In this document: piece after piece, positions 16,856-26,094 of the stretch
How the letters are laid out: each line of letters opens with the position of its first letter
How positions within the stretch are numbered: position 1 is the first letter of the stretch
Source of the DNA: Parahaliea mediterranea
GTDB taxonomy: Bacteria > Pseudomonadota > Gammaproteobacteria > Pseudomonadales > Halieaceae
Length of the DNA stretch: 64,000 nucleotides
NCBI RefSeq assembly: GCF_017255185.1
Contig: NZ_JAFKCZ010000006.1
Coordinates: 186,001 to 250,000 of the forward strand
Direction: 5' to 3'
Position numbers and translations under genes: made by a program
The notes under the pieces: model-generated
What the model saw: only the letters and a program-made list of their open reading frames with translations
Told to the model about the DNA's origin: nothing
Databases searched by the model: none

Positions 16856-17035
16856 ATGAACATAGAGGTTTCCGGCATTATCGGCCTGTTAATCCTGATC
16901 GCCGATATCTGGGCGATCATCAACGTCATCCAGTCCAGCGCCGACACATTGAAAAAGGTACTGTGGATTGTGGCTATCCTGATCCTGCCCGTCGTGGGCC
17001 TGGTCGCCTGGTTTTTCTTCGGGCCGAGGGGGTAG
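16856..17035 (+). CDS. Small PLDc_N-type membrane protein
   Basis: 59 residues: two hydrophobic helices (about 6-24 and 33-53) joined by a short charged turn, ending in VGLVAWFFFGPRG, the pattern of the PLDc_N (phospholipase D nuclease N-terminal) family found alone in many bacteria. The start ATG has a good CAGGGAGAATCACC leader. It ends 5 bases before a SIMPL-domain gene and is probably co-transcribed with it. Role unknown; likely an inner-membrane protein. Confidence 0.78.
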   Translation: MNIEVSGIIGLLILIADIWAIINVIQSSADTLKKVLWIVAILILPVVGLVAWFFFGPRG

Positions 17036-17040
17036 TGGCC

Positions 17041-17778
17041 ATGACTGGAACGTTTTTATCCTCTCGACTGGCCATCGCGGCGCTGGCCCTGTTGCTGCTG
17101 GCCCCCCTGGCCCGGGCGGCCGACCAACCCGCGCCCAGCATCAATGTCAGCGGCGAGGGCAGCGTCAGTCTCGCGCCGGATACCGCCCTGCTGTCACTGA
17201 CCGTGACCCGCGAGGCGAAGACCGCGCGGGAGGCACTGGCGGCCAATTCGGCGGCCATGGAAAAGGTCGTGGCCGCGATGCGCGACGCCGGCATCGCCGA
17301 TCGCGACCTGCAAACCGGCGAATTCAACATCCAGCCGCGCTACGTTCACCAGCCGGCACGGGCCGGCGAGCCCCGCGAGGCACCGCGGATAGAGGGCTAC
17401 ACGGTGCGCAACAACCTCAACGTGCGCGTGCGCGACATCGACCGCGCCGGGGAGATCCTCGACACCTCGGTGAAAATGGGTGTCAATGAGGGCGGCGACA
17501 TCTCGCTGGTCAACGACGACCCCTCGGAGGCTCTCGACAAGGCGCGGGAACTGGCCATGAAAGACGCCCTGGCCAGGGCCGGGACGCTGGCCGCGGCCGC
17601 CGGGGTGCGCACCGGCAAACTGCTGCGGGTCGACGAGCAGAACCACTTCCCCTCCCCCCGGCCGATGATGGCACGCGGCGCGGCTTTCCTGGAGAGCGCG
17701 GAAAAAGCGGTGCCAATCGCCCACGGCGAGAATACCTACCGCGTGGTGGTCTCCATCGCGGTAGCCATCGAGCAGTAA
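17041..17778 (+). CDS. SIMPL-domain (DUF541) exported protein
   Basis: 245 residues with a signal peptide (SSRLAIAALALLLLAPLARA), then the SIMPL core: INVSGEGSVSLAPDTALLSL, EAKTAREALAANSAAMEKVV, the YTVRNNLNVRVRDID block and a C-terminal VVVSIAVAIE strand. SIMPL (kinase-interacting protein-like) proteins such as E. coli YggE are periplasmic and linked to oxidative-stress protection. ATG 17041 is chosen because the signal peptide starts there; it lies 5 bases after the PLDc_N gene. Confidence 0.88.
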   Translation: MTGTFLSSRLAIAALALLLLAPLARAADQPAPSINVSGEGSVSLAPDTALLSLTVTREAKTAREALAANSAAMEKVVAAMRDAGIADRDLQTGEFNIQPRYVHQPARAGEPREAPRIEGYTVRNNLNVRVRDIDRAGEILDTSVKMGVNEGGDISLVNDDPSEALDKARELAMKDALARAGTLAAAAGVRTGKLLRVDEQNHFPSPRPMMARGAAFLESAEKAVPIAHGENTYRVVVSIAVAIEQ

Positions 17779-17892
17779 CGTGACCGGCCCGCGCCCGGAT
17801 GCCCCGGCAAGGCACCGTTCGCGGGCCGCGGCATCGCCGCGGTTCTCCTCGCGATCGTGACACACCCGGCGCGAATGCCGGGATTGGGCCCA

Positions 17893-18894
17893 CTAGGCCT
17901 GGTGGACGATGCCGCCGCCGAGGGACGGAAAGGCGGAGATGGCCGTCGCGGTGTCGAGGCTGGGTTGCTCGGCCAGTTTTCGGTCGGTGATATCCTGGAT
18001 CTGTGACACGAAATAGCGCAGCCTGCCGTTGGCGAAACGCACCACCGAAACGCTGAGCAGGCCCCACACGATGTGTCCGTCCCGGTGGAAATAGCGTTTT
18101 TCCATGCGGTAACTGTCGCGTTTCTTATCCAGCAGTTCGCGCACCAATTCGAGGTCCGTGTCGAGGTCGTCGGGGTGGGTGATGCGCTGGAAGTCCATCC
18201 GCAACAGCTCGTCCTCGCTGTAACCGAGCAGGTCGACCAGGGCCCGGTTGACACGCAGCCACTGGCCCTCCAGCGATACCAGGGCCATGCCGATGGCCGC
18301 GTACTGGAAGGCGCTCTCGAAGCGCTCGATGTTCTCGTTCATCCGGGCCAGGGCGACCTCGCGCTCGCGCTCGGTCAGTTCGCGCTCAACGATGCGCCCG
18401 AGGCTCAAGGCCATCATTTCCAGCAACTCGACATTCGCTTTCGTGAAGCTCCCCTGCCTGGGGTCGGCGGCGGTGAAATTCAGCGTGCCGTAGATCCGGT
18501 CAAACACCCAGATAGGCGCGGCGATGTAGGATTCCAGGCCGGTGTTGCGATAGCCGGGATGGCAGGACATGGCCTCGTCGCGACCGATCGCGGGCACCGC
18601 GACGGTGGCGCCCAGTTCGATGACGCGGGAGCAATAGGTTTCACCCAGCGGGAACACATCCCCGACAATCAGGCCGGCCTCCTCCGAGACGACCGCCAGC
18701 ACTTCGTAGCGGTCCCCCTGGATACAACTGACGATACCGGTCTCCATGCCCAGCAGGCGGCAACCGGTCTCCAGGTAATCTCGATAGCTGTCCGCGAAGC
18801 TCGAATGCCTGCGCAGGCCCAGCCGATGCAGCTCCCGCAGGCAGGCGGCAAGTTGATTCGCCGATTCGGCGCAGGCGGAACAATCCTCTATCAT
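17893..18894 (-). CDS. GAF-PAS sensory protein without an output domain
   Basis: 333 residues. A GAF domain spans about 25-170 (ETYCSRVIELGATVAVPAIG, then GLESYIAAPIWVFDRIYGTL). A short coiled segment leads into a PAS domain at about 190-310 (RFESAFQYAAIGMALVSLEG, LGYSEDELLRMDFQRITHPD) ending at the PAC motif RYFVSQIQDITDRKLAE. In most proteins this arrangement leads into GGDEF, EAL or histidine kinase output, but here only about 25 residues follow before the stop. It may be a stand-alone sensor that acts through a partner, or a shortened gene. No partner is adjacent. Confidence 0.85.
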   Translation of the reverse strand: MIEDCSACAESANQLAACLRELHRLGLRRHSSFADSYRDYLETGCRLLGMETGIVSCIQGDRYEVLAVVSEEAGLIVGDVFPLGETYCSRVIELGATVAVPAIGRDEAMSCHPGYRNTGLESYIAAPIWVFDRIYGTLNFTAADPRQGSFTKANVELLEMMALSLGRIVERELTEREREVALARMNENIERFESAFQYAAIGMALVSLEGQWLRVNRALVDLLGYSEDELLRMDFQRITHPDDLDTDLELVRELLDKKRDSYRMEKRYFHRDGHIVWGLLSVSVVRFANGRLRYFVSQIQDITDRKLAEQPSLDTATAISAFPSLGGGIVHQA

Positions 18895-18985
18895 CGCGGG
18901 TCACATTCGCTGGTGCCATCGACCTCTAGCTGACAGGGCGCCAGTGGACAGTCGCCTCCGCTGATCGAAAGCACAAAGTGTATAA

Positions 18986-19005
18986 AAAACGGCCTGCGGA
19001 GGCCT
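18986..19005 (-). terminator. Rho-independent terminator after the P450 gene
   Basis: On the minus strand GGCCT-CCGC-AGGCC is followed by GTTTTTTATA. The stem is short (5 bp) but GC-rich with a proper U-tract, about 140 bases downstream of the P450 stop and at the end of the long minus-strand operon. Confidence 0.6.
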
Positions 19006-19142
19006 TTCGCTTCTACTGGTATCGGCAGAGCCTGGAGCAAGTTTAACGGTCAATGCGCGATGGTGTCAGCGGGTCCGGGCATCGCGGCCCCAAAATGCCA
19101 CCTCCGTCACAGTTGGCGAGCGGGAATCGACACCAGGGTGAA

Positions 19143-20333
19143 TCAAGGGGCGGATTTTACCGCCTTCCATGTGACTGGCAAGGTGCGTACCCCGCGCAGC
19201 ACGGCGCCCTCCGGACCCGGGTGCCGCGGGTCGGCCAGCGCCAGGCCCTCGAGCCGGTCCAGCAACAGGCCCAGGGCCGTGCGCAACTCCGCCCGCGCCA
19301 GGTGCGAACCCAGGCAGAAGTGCGGCCCGCCGCCGAAGGTCACCTCCCGATGGCGGACCGGGCGATCGAGACGGAAGGCGTCGGGTTCCTCGAACACCTC
19401 CGGGTCGCGATTGGCGCAGGCATTGCCGTAGAGCAGGACCGAGTTGGCCGGCACGGTGACCCCGGCGAGCGTGATCGCGCGCTCGGTGTAACGCGGCTGC
19501 AGGCACACGGCGCCGTACAGGCGAAGGCCCTCCGCCACCGCGGCATCGCGCAGCGCCGGCTCGCGCAACAGGCGCCGGTGCAGGGCCGGGTCCCGCAACA
19601 CCGCCCACAACAGGCTGCCCATGGTGAGGTAGGTGGTGTCGGCACCGGCGGGGAAGATCAGGCGCACGAAGGCGTAGATTTCCTCGTCCGAGAGAGTCCG
19701 ACCCTCCACTTCCGCGGTGGCCAGCAGGGAAAGCAAATCATTCCGGGGCCGAGCGCGTCGCTCCGCGACAACCGGCGCCAGGTAATCGGTGATCGCCGCC
19801 CGCGCCTCAATGGCGCGCTGCGGATTCCAGGGGAACTGGAACAGGCCGTCGAGCCACTGTTGCAGCAGCGGCTCGTCGGCGACCGGCAGCCCCAACATCC
19901 CGGTGATCACCTTGAAAGGATAGCGGCGGCTAAACGCCGCCACCAGGTCGGCGCCGCCCCCGGGTGGCAGGGTGTCGATCAGCTCGTTGGCCAGCGGTAC
20001 CAGTGAGCGCTCCACGGCCTCGCGCACCGCCCCGGGGTGAAAGGCCCCGGACACCAGCAGGCGATTGACCCGGTGCTCGTCGCCCTCCATGCACAGCAGG
20101 GTCTTGCCCTGGGCCGGCTCCGAGTGTCGCCGGTAGGCCGGCGCCGCGGGCAGCTCCTCCTCGCTGCGGTACAGTCCGGCCACTTCCGCGTGGCGCAACA
20201 CGAGCCAGGCGGTCTCCCCCAGGTAGCGCACGGGGACGACCCGGTGCCCCGCCTCGCGCAGCGCGGCCATGCGCCGATGAAAGTCGGGCAGGGGATCGAG
20301 ACCGAAGTCGACGTCCTCACACAGCAATTGCAT
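19143..20333 (-). CDS. Cytochrome P450
   Basis: 396 residues, typical of soluble bacterial P450s. The I-helix oxygen-activation motif is in FPAGADTTY, the ExxR salt bridge is in EGLRLYG, and the haem loop FGGGPHFCLG places the ligand cysteine near residue 340, followed by SHLARAEL. It is the last gene of the minus-strand operon, beginning 11 bases after the TonB receptor stop. In the context of an igr-like steroid side-chain module, a terminal hydroxylation of the substrate (as done by CYP125/CYP142 in actinobacteria) is a reasonable inference, but sequence alone does not define the substrate. No ferredoxin partner is nearby. Confidence 0.95.
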   Translation of the reverse strand: MQLLCEDVDFGLDPLPDFHRRMAALREAGHRVVPVRYLGETAWLVLRHAEVAGLYRSEEELPAAPAYRRHSEPAQGKTLLCMEGDEHRVNRLLVSGAFHPGAVREAVERSLVPLANELIDTLPPGGGADLVAAFSRRYPFKVITGMLGLPVADEPLLQQWLDGLFQFPWNPQRAIEARAAITDYLAPVVAERRARPRNDLLSLLATAEVEGRTLSDEEIYAFVRLIFPAGADTTYLTMGSLLWAVLRDPALHRRLLREPALRDAAVAEGLRLYGAVCLQPRYTERAITLAGVTVPANSVLLYGNACANRDPEVFEEPDAFRLDRPVRHREVTFGGGPHFCLGSHLARAELRTALGLLLDRLEGLALADPRHPGPEGAVLRGVRTLPVTWKAVKSAP

Positions 20334-20344
20334 GGCACAGGCGC

Positions 20345-22789
20345 CTAGCGAAAGCGGTACACCACGTCCACGCCGTAGGTGCGCGGCCGCCCGTAGGTGT
20401 CACCGGCAAAGCCCAGGGAACCGAAGTCGATGCCCCATTCCCGGTACTCCTCGTCAGTCGCGTTTTTCACCCACCCGGACACCGCCAGGCTGCCCTCGGA
20501 GCCCATGCCGATTTCCTTCAGGCTGACCCGGGCGTTAACCAGGGTGCGGTCGTCGGCGCTGTCGTACTGGTTCTGGAAGGGGTGGAAGGTAAAACCGTCG
20601 GTGTAGACCACATCCAGCCGCGCCGACAGGGTACCGAAGCTGAAGGGGTCGAACTCATACTGCAGGCCCAGGTTGCCGCTGTTTTCCGGGGCCCGGGTCA
20701 CCGTGGTGACGTCGGCGATGTCCTCCTCCATGTCGGTCGCCGGATTGCGCGCCAGGTACTCGTCAAACTCCGCATCCAGGTAGCCGTAGGTCAGCTCCAG
20801 CAACAGCCCCCGGGTCAGCAGCGCGGTCAATTCGAGCTCCAGGCCCTGGAAGGTCGCCTCGCCGGCGTTGACCACGCGGCTCGAAGCGCCCCCGGACCCC
20901 GCCTCGAACTGGGTTACCTGGATGTCCTGGTAATCGTTGTAGAACAGGGCGGCATTGAAGCGCAGGCGGCTGTCGAGCCAATCGGACTTCAAACCCAGCT
21001 CCCAGGAGAACAGCTCCTCTTCATCCACCGGGTTTTCCCAGGCGCTGATGGTGGACGCTCGCGAGTTGAAGGCGCCGCTGTTGTAGCCCGTGGAATAGGT
21101 GGCGTAGACGTTGGCGCTGTCGGTCACCGCGTAGTTCACGGTGAACAGGTAGCTGATGTTGTCCCAGGTGTCGGAATTGGTGAGCCGCTCGTCGAAGGAG
21201 CTCTGGCCGATGTTCTCGTTGAACAGGAAGGCGCTGCGGTCATCCTCCGTGTAGCGGATACCGGCGGTAATATCCAGGTCGTCGGTCAACGCATAGGTCG
21301 CCTGACCGTAGGCCGCCCAGGACTCCGTGGTCTGGCCGTAGATGAAATCCACCTGGCCGTTCAGGTTGGGGTCGGCCCCCGGTGCGCCAAATGGCAGTGG
21401 CAGGCGCTGGCTACCCTGGCAGAACAGGCTCCCGTCCGGCAGCGGATTACAGAAACCGGCCCCGGTGTAAACGCCGTCAAGTCCGGAGCCCAGCAGGAAC
21501 TGGATCGGCAGGGAAAAGGTCTGGGGGTTGCTCTGGTAGATTTCCTCCTCGTACTGGTAGTAACCCAGAGTGTACTGCAGGCGATCGTTGAAGGCGTCGC
21601 CAATCAGCTGCAGCTCGTGGGTCTGCAGGTCGACCCAGCCCTCGTCGATGGTGGCGTGGAATCCCGGCGAGGGGATTTCCATGCCGCCGCCATAGAACAG
21701 ATCCGGGGCGGTGAGCGCGCCGCCATCCAGGTCGGTGGCGTCGTAGCCGGAGTTCGTTTCCCGGTCACCGTAGATATACTTCAGCATGAACGGCCCCAGC
21801 TCCCAGCCCACGGTCAGGGTCTGGCCCTCCACATCCAGCCATTCAGTGGACACCGCGTCTAGCGTGTAGTCCTCCCGGCGCTCGTCGGGGTCCCCCACCA
21901 GCGCGGCCATCTGCTGGTACAGCTGCCCACCCAGCAGGGAGAAGGGAACCGGCGAGGTGGTGAAGCCGTCGAACAGGCTGTCCTTGACCTTGGTGACCTG
22001 GAAGGGAGTAGGCACCCCTTCATTGTTGGTGCGGTCGTAGACGTAATCGATGGTCAGGCTGTCGGTGGGTTCCAGGCGCAGGGCGATGCGATAGGCCTCG
22101 TTGTCCTCGGAGGCGAGTTCACGCTCGCCGCCCGGGAAGTCGTTCTCCGCCCAGCCATCGTAGTCCAGCAGCATCCCCGAAACCTTCGCCGACAGCATGC
22201 CGAACAACTGCGGGGTATCCACCGACAGCGCGGTACGCTGGTAGCCGTCGTTGCCCAGGTTGGCCTCGGCCTTGAGCCCGAACTCCCCGGTCGGCTTGAC
22301 CGTGGTCACGTTCAGCGCACCACCGGTGCTGTTGCGACCGAACAGCGTACCCTGGGGGCCGCGCAGCACTTCCACGCTCTCCAGGTCGACAATGTCGAAC
22401 ACCGCCCCCACGGTTTTGCTCATGTATACCCCGTCCAGGTAGAAGCTGGTCTTGGGGTCCGCCATCAGCGAGGTTTCGCCGTTGCCGACCCCGCGGATAT
22501 AGATCGACATGTTGGAGTTGGACGAGGGCTGTTTCTGGATATTGGTGTTGGGCGCCAGACCGCTGATATCCGAGACGTCGTAGATGCCGAGGTCGGCGAT
22601 CTTCTCGCTGTTGAAGGCGGTCACCGCGATCGGCGTGTCCTGCAACATGGTCTGTCGCCGCTGGGCGGTGACGATGACCTCCTCGAGAACAAGCTCCTGG
22701 CCGAGAGCGGCCGGGCTGGGCGGCAACGCGGCCAGCGCCAGCAGCGCGGCGGCGAAGGGCGTGCGGGTAAAACGGCTAGTGTGTGACAT
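20345..22789 (-). CDS. TonB-dependent outer-membrane receptor (steroid/lipid cluster)
   Basis: 814 residues with a signal peptide (to about 30), then LEEVIVTAQRRQ, the plug-domain opening common in this receptor group. The plug contains IYIRGVGNG and VEVLRGPQGTLFGRNSTGGA. The rest is a 22-strand barrel ending in DVVYRFR. The start is fixed by a GGAG seven bases before the ATG. It sits between the acyl-CoA ligase (85 bases upstream) and the P450 gene in the same operon, so it probably imports the hydrophobic substrate of this pathway. Sterols, bile acids or long-chain compounds are possible; the iron-siderophore role usual for this fold is less likely here. Confidence 0.93.
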   Translation of the reverse strand: MSHTSRFTRTPFAAALLALAALPPSPAALGQELVLEEVIVTAQRRQTMLQDTPIAVTAFNSEKIADLGIYDVSDISGLAPNTNIQKQPSSNSNMSIYIRGVGNGETSLMADPKTSFYLDGVYMSKTVGAVFDIVDLESVEVLRGPQGTLFGRNSTGGALNVTTVKPTGEFGLKAEANLGNDGYQRTALSVDTPQLFGMLSAKVSGMLLDYDGWAENDFPGGERELASEDNEAYRIALRLEPTDSLTIDYVYDRTNNEGVPTPFQVTKVKDSLFDGFTTSPVPFSLLGGQLYQQMAALVGDPDERREDYTLDAVSTEWLDVEGQTLTVGWELGPFMLKYIYGDRETNSGYDATDLDGGALTAPDLFYGGGMEIPSPGFHATIDEGWVDLQTHELQLIGDAFNDRLQYTLGYYQYEEEIYQSNPQTFSLPIQFLLGSGLDGVYTGAGFCNPLPDGSLFCQGSQRLPLPFGAPGADPNLNGQVDFIYGQTTESWAAYGQATYALTDDLDITAGIRYTEDDRSAFLFNENIGQSSFDERLTNSDTWDNISYLFTVNYAVTDSANVYATYSTGYNSGAFNSRASTISAWENPVDEEELFSWELGLKSDWLDSRLRFNAALFYNDYQDIQVTQFEAGSGGASSRVVNAGEATFQGLELELTALLTRGLLLELTYGYLDAEFDEYLARNPATDMEEDIADVTTVTRAPENSGNLGLQYEFDPFSFGTLSARLDVVYTDGFTFHPFQNQYDSADDRTLVNARVSLKEIGMGSEGSLAVSGWVKNATDEEYREWGIDFGSLGFAGDTYGRPRTYGVDVVYRFR

Positions 22790-22874
22790 AGTTCTGCTCC
22801 AATGCTGTTATTTTCTGGGGTATTGAAACGTACTGCGTCGGGTTTCCCGTTGTCGTATTGGTATTTACACCTTG

Positions 22875-24482
22875 CTAGTGCTCCGCTTTGAAGCCCGCGG
22901 CGCGGGCATCCCAGGTGGCCGGGGTGATACCGCGCTCCCGCAACCTGAATTTCTGTACCTTGTTGGTCGGCGTGTAGGGCAGCGCGGCCACAAATTCAAT
23001 ATAACGCGGCACGAAGAAATACGGCGCGTTGTCATTGATATAGCGCGCCAGGGAAGCCGCCGCCACTGTCTCGCCCGGTTTCAGGATCACATCGAGCTTG
23101 AGCTCGCTCTCGCTGTCCAGTTCCTCGCTGGGCACGCCATAGGCCGCGCAATCGGATACCGCCGGGTGCCCGCGCACCGCCATCTCCACTTCGAAGGTGG
23201 AAATATTGCGCCCCTTGTAGCGCACCGCGTCTTTCTTGCGATCACAGAAGTAGTAAAAGCCCCGCTCGTCGCGTCGCGCCAAATCGCCGGTGCGGTACCA
23301 GTCGCCGCTGTAGGCCGCCGCGGTCGCATCCGGATCGTCGAAATAGCCGTTGAAAATAACGTGCGGTTCCCGGGGGCGCACCCACAGTTCACCGGGCTCG
23401 CCCACCGGGACGTCCTCGCCCGACTCGCCCACCAGGCGCGCCTCCAGGGAGTCCGCCGGTGTGCCGCAACTGCCCGCGGGCACCTCCGGGGCGGCACAGC
23501 CGTCCTGGTTGATCAGGGTGAAGGCCTCGCTCTGACCCAGGCCCTGCGGCATCAGCTCGACAGCGAACCGTTCGCTGAAGGGGCCCGCCAGCTCCGCCGG
23601 CATGGGTACCGCCATCAGCTTGCGCAGGCAGTGGTCGGCATCGTCGGGACGGCGCGGGGCGTTCCACAGGAACATGTGCATCGCGCCCAGGGTGAAACCC
23701 TGGGTGGCGCGATAGAAGTCCACCCGCTGCCAGAAGGTGCTCACCGAGAAGGCCGGATCCAGGGCCAGGGGCAGCCCCGAGAGCATGGCGCGAAACACCG
23801 AGGTCACCCAGGCGGCGGAGTTGTACAGGGGCAGGACCGAAAACACCACGTCGCCCTCCTGAACCCCGAACTGCCGGTTGGCGGCCGCCACCGCGTTGAA
23901 CCAGACGTTGTGGCTTTGCATCACGCCCTTGGAACGGCCGGTGGTGCCGGAAGTCCACAACACCGCACAGGTATCGCCGCCGGTGAAAGCCTTCAAGTCC
24001 GGTTCCGGCGCGCCGTTCTCGAACAGCTGATCCAGGGCTTCACAGCCGGCGAGCGCCTGCTGGGCGCCGAGACAGGCAATGGGCAACGCGCCCAGCACGG
24101 GGCGCACTTCCGCGATACGCGGCGCGTGCCGGGCGTCGGTCACCAGCAGGCTCGGGCGGCTGCGTGCCAGACTATCGCTCAGCCACTCGCCCTTGTAGTC
24201 GCTGTTGATCGGCACCCACACCGCGCCGAGCTTGTTCGCCGCCAGCGCGAGGAAGATCACCTCGGGGGCGGAGTCCATGTAAAACGCCACCCGCTGGCCC
24301 GGACCCAGGCCGCGCCGGGCCAGCCCCGCGGCGAGCGCGTTGACCCGCTGGTTGGCATCGGCATAGCTGTACTGCTCGGTATCGAACAACAGAAACGGGG
24401 CGTCGCCCCGCGCCCGCGCCTGGTCGCGCAGGGCGCGCCCCAGGTGACGTTCCGCTAGCGAGTCATAGTGCAGCAGGTGCAT
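22875..24482 (-). CDS. AMP-dependent acyl-CoA ligase (ANL superfamily)
   Basis: 535 residues from ATG 24482, two bases after the stop of the aldolase gene. Adenylation motifs are intact: LWTSGTTGRSKGVMQSHN (P-loop), QGLGQSEAF (A5 region), DWYRTGDLARRDERGFYYFC (A7) and DRKKDAVRYKGRNISTFEVE (A8 hinge), with the catalytic lysine in TPTNKVQKFRLRE. It activates a carboxylate to its CoA thioester. In the operon it would charge the carboxylated side chain made by the P450, in the way FadD17/FadD19-type ligases do for sterols. The substrate is inferred from context only. The longer open frame upstream overlaps the aldolase gene and is ignored. Confidence 0.93.
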   Translation of the reverse strand: MHLLHYDSLAERHLGRALRDQARARGDAPFLLFDTEQYSYADANQRVNALAAGLARRGLGPGQRVAFYMDSAPEVIFLALAANKLGAVWVPINSDYKGEWLSDSLARSRPSLLVTDARHAPRIAEVRPVLGALPIACLGAQQALAGCEALDQLFENGAPEPDLKAFTGGDTCAVLWTSGTTGRSKGVMQSHNVWFNAVAAANRQFGVQEGDVVFSVLPLYNSAAWVTSVFRAMLSGLPLALDPAFSVSTFWQRVDFYRATQGFTLGAMHMFLWNAPRRPDDADHCLRKLMAVPMPAELAGPFSERFAVELMPQGLGQSEAFTLINQDGCAAPEVPAGSCGTPADSLEARLVGESGEDVPVGEPGELWVRPREPHVIFNGYFDDPDATAAAYSGDWYRTGDLARRDERGFYYFCDRKKDAVRYKGRNISTFEVEMAVRGHPAVSDCAAYGVPSEELDSESELKLDVILKPGETVAAASLARYINDNAPYFFVPRYIEFVAALPYTPTNKVQKFRLRERGITPATWDARAAGFKAEH

Positions 24483-24484
24483 GG

Positions 24485-25675
24485 TTACGCCGCCCCCAAT
24501 ATCAGGCCGCTGGTCGGCACGCCGGTGCCCGCGGTCACCAGCACATGCTCCAGGCCGGCGACCTGGTTCACCGCCTCGCCGCGCACCTGGCGCACCGCTT
24601 CCGCCACGCCGTTCAGGCCGTGGATATAGGCCTCCCCCAACTGCCCGCCGTGGGGATTCACCGGCAGTTTGCCGCCGCGCATATGGTGCCCTTCGCGCAG
24701 GAACTCGCAGGCCGCGCCGCGCTCGCAAAAGCCGAATTCCTCCAGCTGCGGCAGCACGAAGGGCGTGAAGTGGTCATACAGTATCGCCGCCTGGATATCC
24801 GCGGGAGCCAGGCCCGACATGCGGTAGAGGTTGTCGGCAACCACACCCATCTCGGGCAGGCCAGTCAGGCTCCGGCGGTAGAAGGAAGTCATCATGCGCT
24901 GCTGGTCCGCGGCGCCCTGGGACGCGCCCCGCACCAGCGCCGGCGGCTGCTTGAGGTCGCGCGCCCGCTCGGCGGAGGTCACCACCAGGGCCACCGCGCC
25001 GTCGCTCTCCTGGCAGCAATCCAGCAGGCGCAGGGGTTCGGCGATCCAGCGGGAGTCCCGGTGCTCCTCCAGGGTAATGGGCTGCCGATGGAACCAGGCC
25101 CGGGGGTTGGTGGCGGCAAAGTCCCGGCCGCCCACGGCCACCCGGCCGAAGTCCTCGTCGGTGGCGTCGGTCTCGTGCAGGTAGCGCTGGGCGAACATGG
25201 CGATCCAGGCCGCGGGCGTCATCAGGCCCTGGGGGAAATACCAGCCGAAATCCACGGTCTCGAAGGCATTGGGGTCCTCGGTGAGTAGCCCCCCCTGGCC
25301 GAAGCGGAAGCCGGAGCGCTCGTTCATCGCCCGGTACACCACCACCACGTCGGCGACACCGGTGGCCACCGCCATCGCCGCGTGCATCACCGGCGCGCAG
25401 GCCGCGCCGCCGCCGTAGTGGGCGCGGGAGAAAAAGCGCAGGCTGCGCCCGCCGATCAACCGGTGCAGCTCGATCTCGGGATTGTTGTCCATGGTGTAGG
25501 TGGCCATGCCGTCCACGTCCGCCGGGTCGACCCCGGCGTCCGCTAGAGCCTGCAAAATGGCCTCGACACCCAGCTGGATTTCGGTGCGCCCCGAGTGCTT
25601 GGAAAATTCGGTGGCCCCGATGCCGACGATGGCCGCCCGGTCGCGCAGCAGCTTGTCGCCCGTCGCGCCGCTCAC
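24485..25675 (-). CDS. Thiolase-fold lipid-transfer protein, probable Ltp2/Sal1-type acyl-CoA aldolase
   Basis: 396 residues from a GTG at 25675 that overlaps the preceding stop (GTGA). The fold is that of SCP-x thiolases (AAIVGIGATEFSKHSGRTE, then AMAVATGVADVVVVYRAMNE), but by-eye alignment puts a Gly (in HYGGGAAC) where thiolases carry the nucleophilic Cys. The C-terminal GHP/CxG elements are replaced by NPHGGQLGEAYIHGLNG and TAGTGVPTSG. That pattern is characteristic of Ltp2-like retro-aldol lyases, which remove the last steroid side-chain unit and need a DUF35 partner; such a partner is encoded two genes upstream. A true thiolase is the less likely alternative. Confidence 0.88.
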   Translation of the reverse strand: MSGATGDKLLRDRAAIVGIGATEFSKHSGRTEIQLGVEAILQALADAGVDPADVDGMATYTMDNNPEIELHRLIGGRSLRFFSRAHYGGGAACAPVMHAAMAVATGVADVVVVYRAMNERSGFRFGQGGLLTEDPNAFETVDFGWYFPQGLMTPAAWIAMFAQRYLHETDATDEDFGRVAVGGRDFAATNPRAWFHRQPITLEEHRDSRWIAEPLRLLDCCQESDGAVALVVTSAERARDLKQPPALVRGASQGAADQQRMMTSFYRRSLTGLPEMGVVADNLYRMSGLAPADIQAAILYDHFTPFVLPQLEEFGFCERGAACEFLREGHHMRGGKLPVNPHGGQLGEAYIHGLNGVAEAVRQVRGEAVNQVAGLEHVLVTAGTGVPTSGLILGAA

Positions 25676-26094
25676 GCCCTCGCTCCCGGGAGCGTCAGCT
25701 CCACGCTGCCGGTGACGTGATAGCCGAGGCTGTTCTTGCCCTTGACCTCCAGGGTCACCCGGCCCGAGGTCTCGTCGACCGCGGTCACCTCCCCGCGAAA
25801 GGTCATGGTGTCGCCGGGATAGTTGGGCGCGCCGAGTTTGATCGCCACCTTGTTCAAGCGCGCCCGGGGTCCGCCCCAGTCGGTGGCGTAGCGCCCCACC
25901 AGGCCGTTGGTGGCGAGGATGTTCATGAAAATATCCGGCGAGCCCAGCGCCTGGGCACCCGCCTTGTCGTGATGCACGTTCTGGTAGTCGCGCGAGGCGA
26001 TCGCCGCGCCGACGATCAGGCGCGCGGTGACCGGGATGGCAAGCTCTGGCAATTGATCGCCCACGCGCAGGGCATTGAGATTCACTCCGCTCAC
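25672..26094 (-). CDS. Small MaoC-like enoyl-CoA hydratase (ChsH1-like subunit)
   Basis: 140 residues from a GTG at 26094, overlapping the dehydrogenase stop as GTGA; its own stop overlaps the aldolase start. It is a single hot-dog domain. The hydratase dyad is present as SRDYQNVHHD, Asp36 and His41, with the Asp-x4-His spacing of catalytic ChsH1-type subunits. ITN-like and GPRARLNKVAIKLGAPNYPG segments complete the fold. Single-domain MaoC proteins of this kind pair with a MaoC-DUF35 protein to hydrate steroid side-chain enoyl-CoA. Partner gene: 27128-28099. Confidence 0.88.
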   Translation of the reverse strand: MSGVNLNALRVGDQLPELAIPVTARLIVGAAIASRDYQNVHHDKAGAQALGSPDIFMNILATNGLVGRYATDWGGPRARLNKVAIKLGAPNYPGDTMTFRGEVTAVDETSGRVTLEVKGKNSLGYHVTGSVELTLPGARA

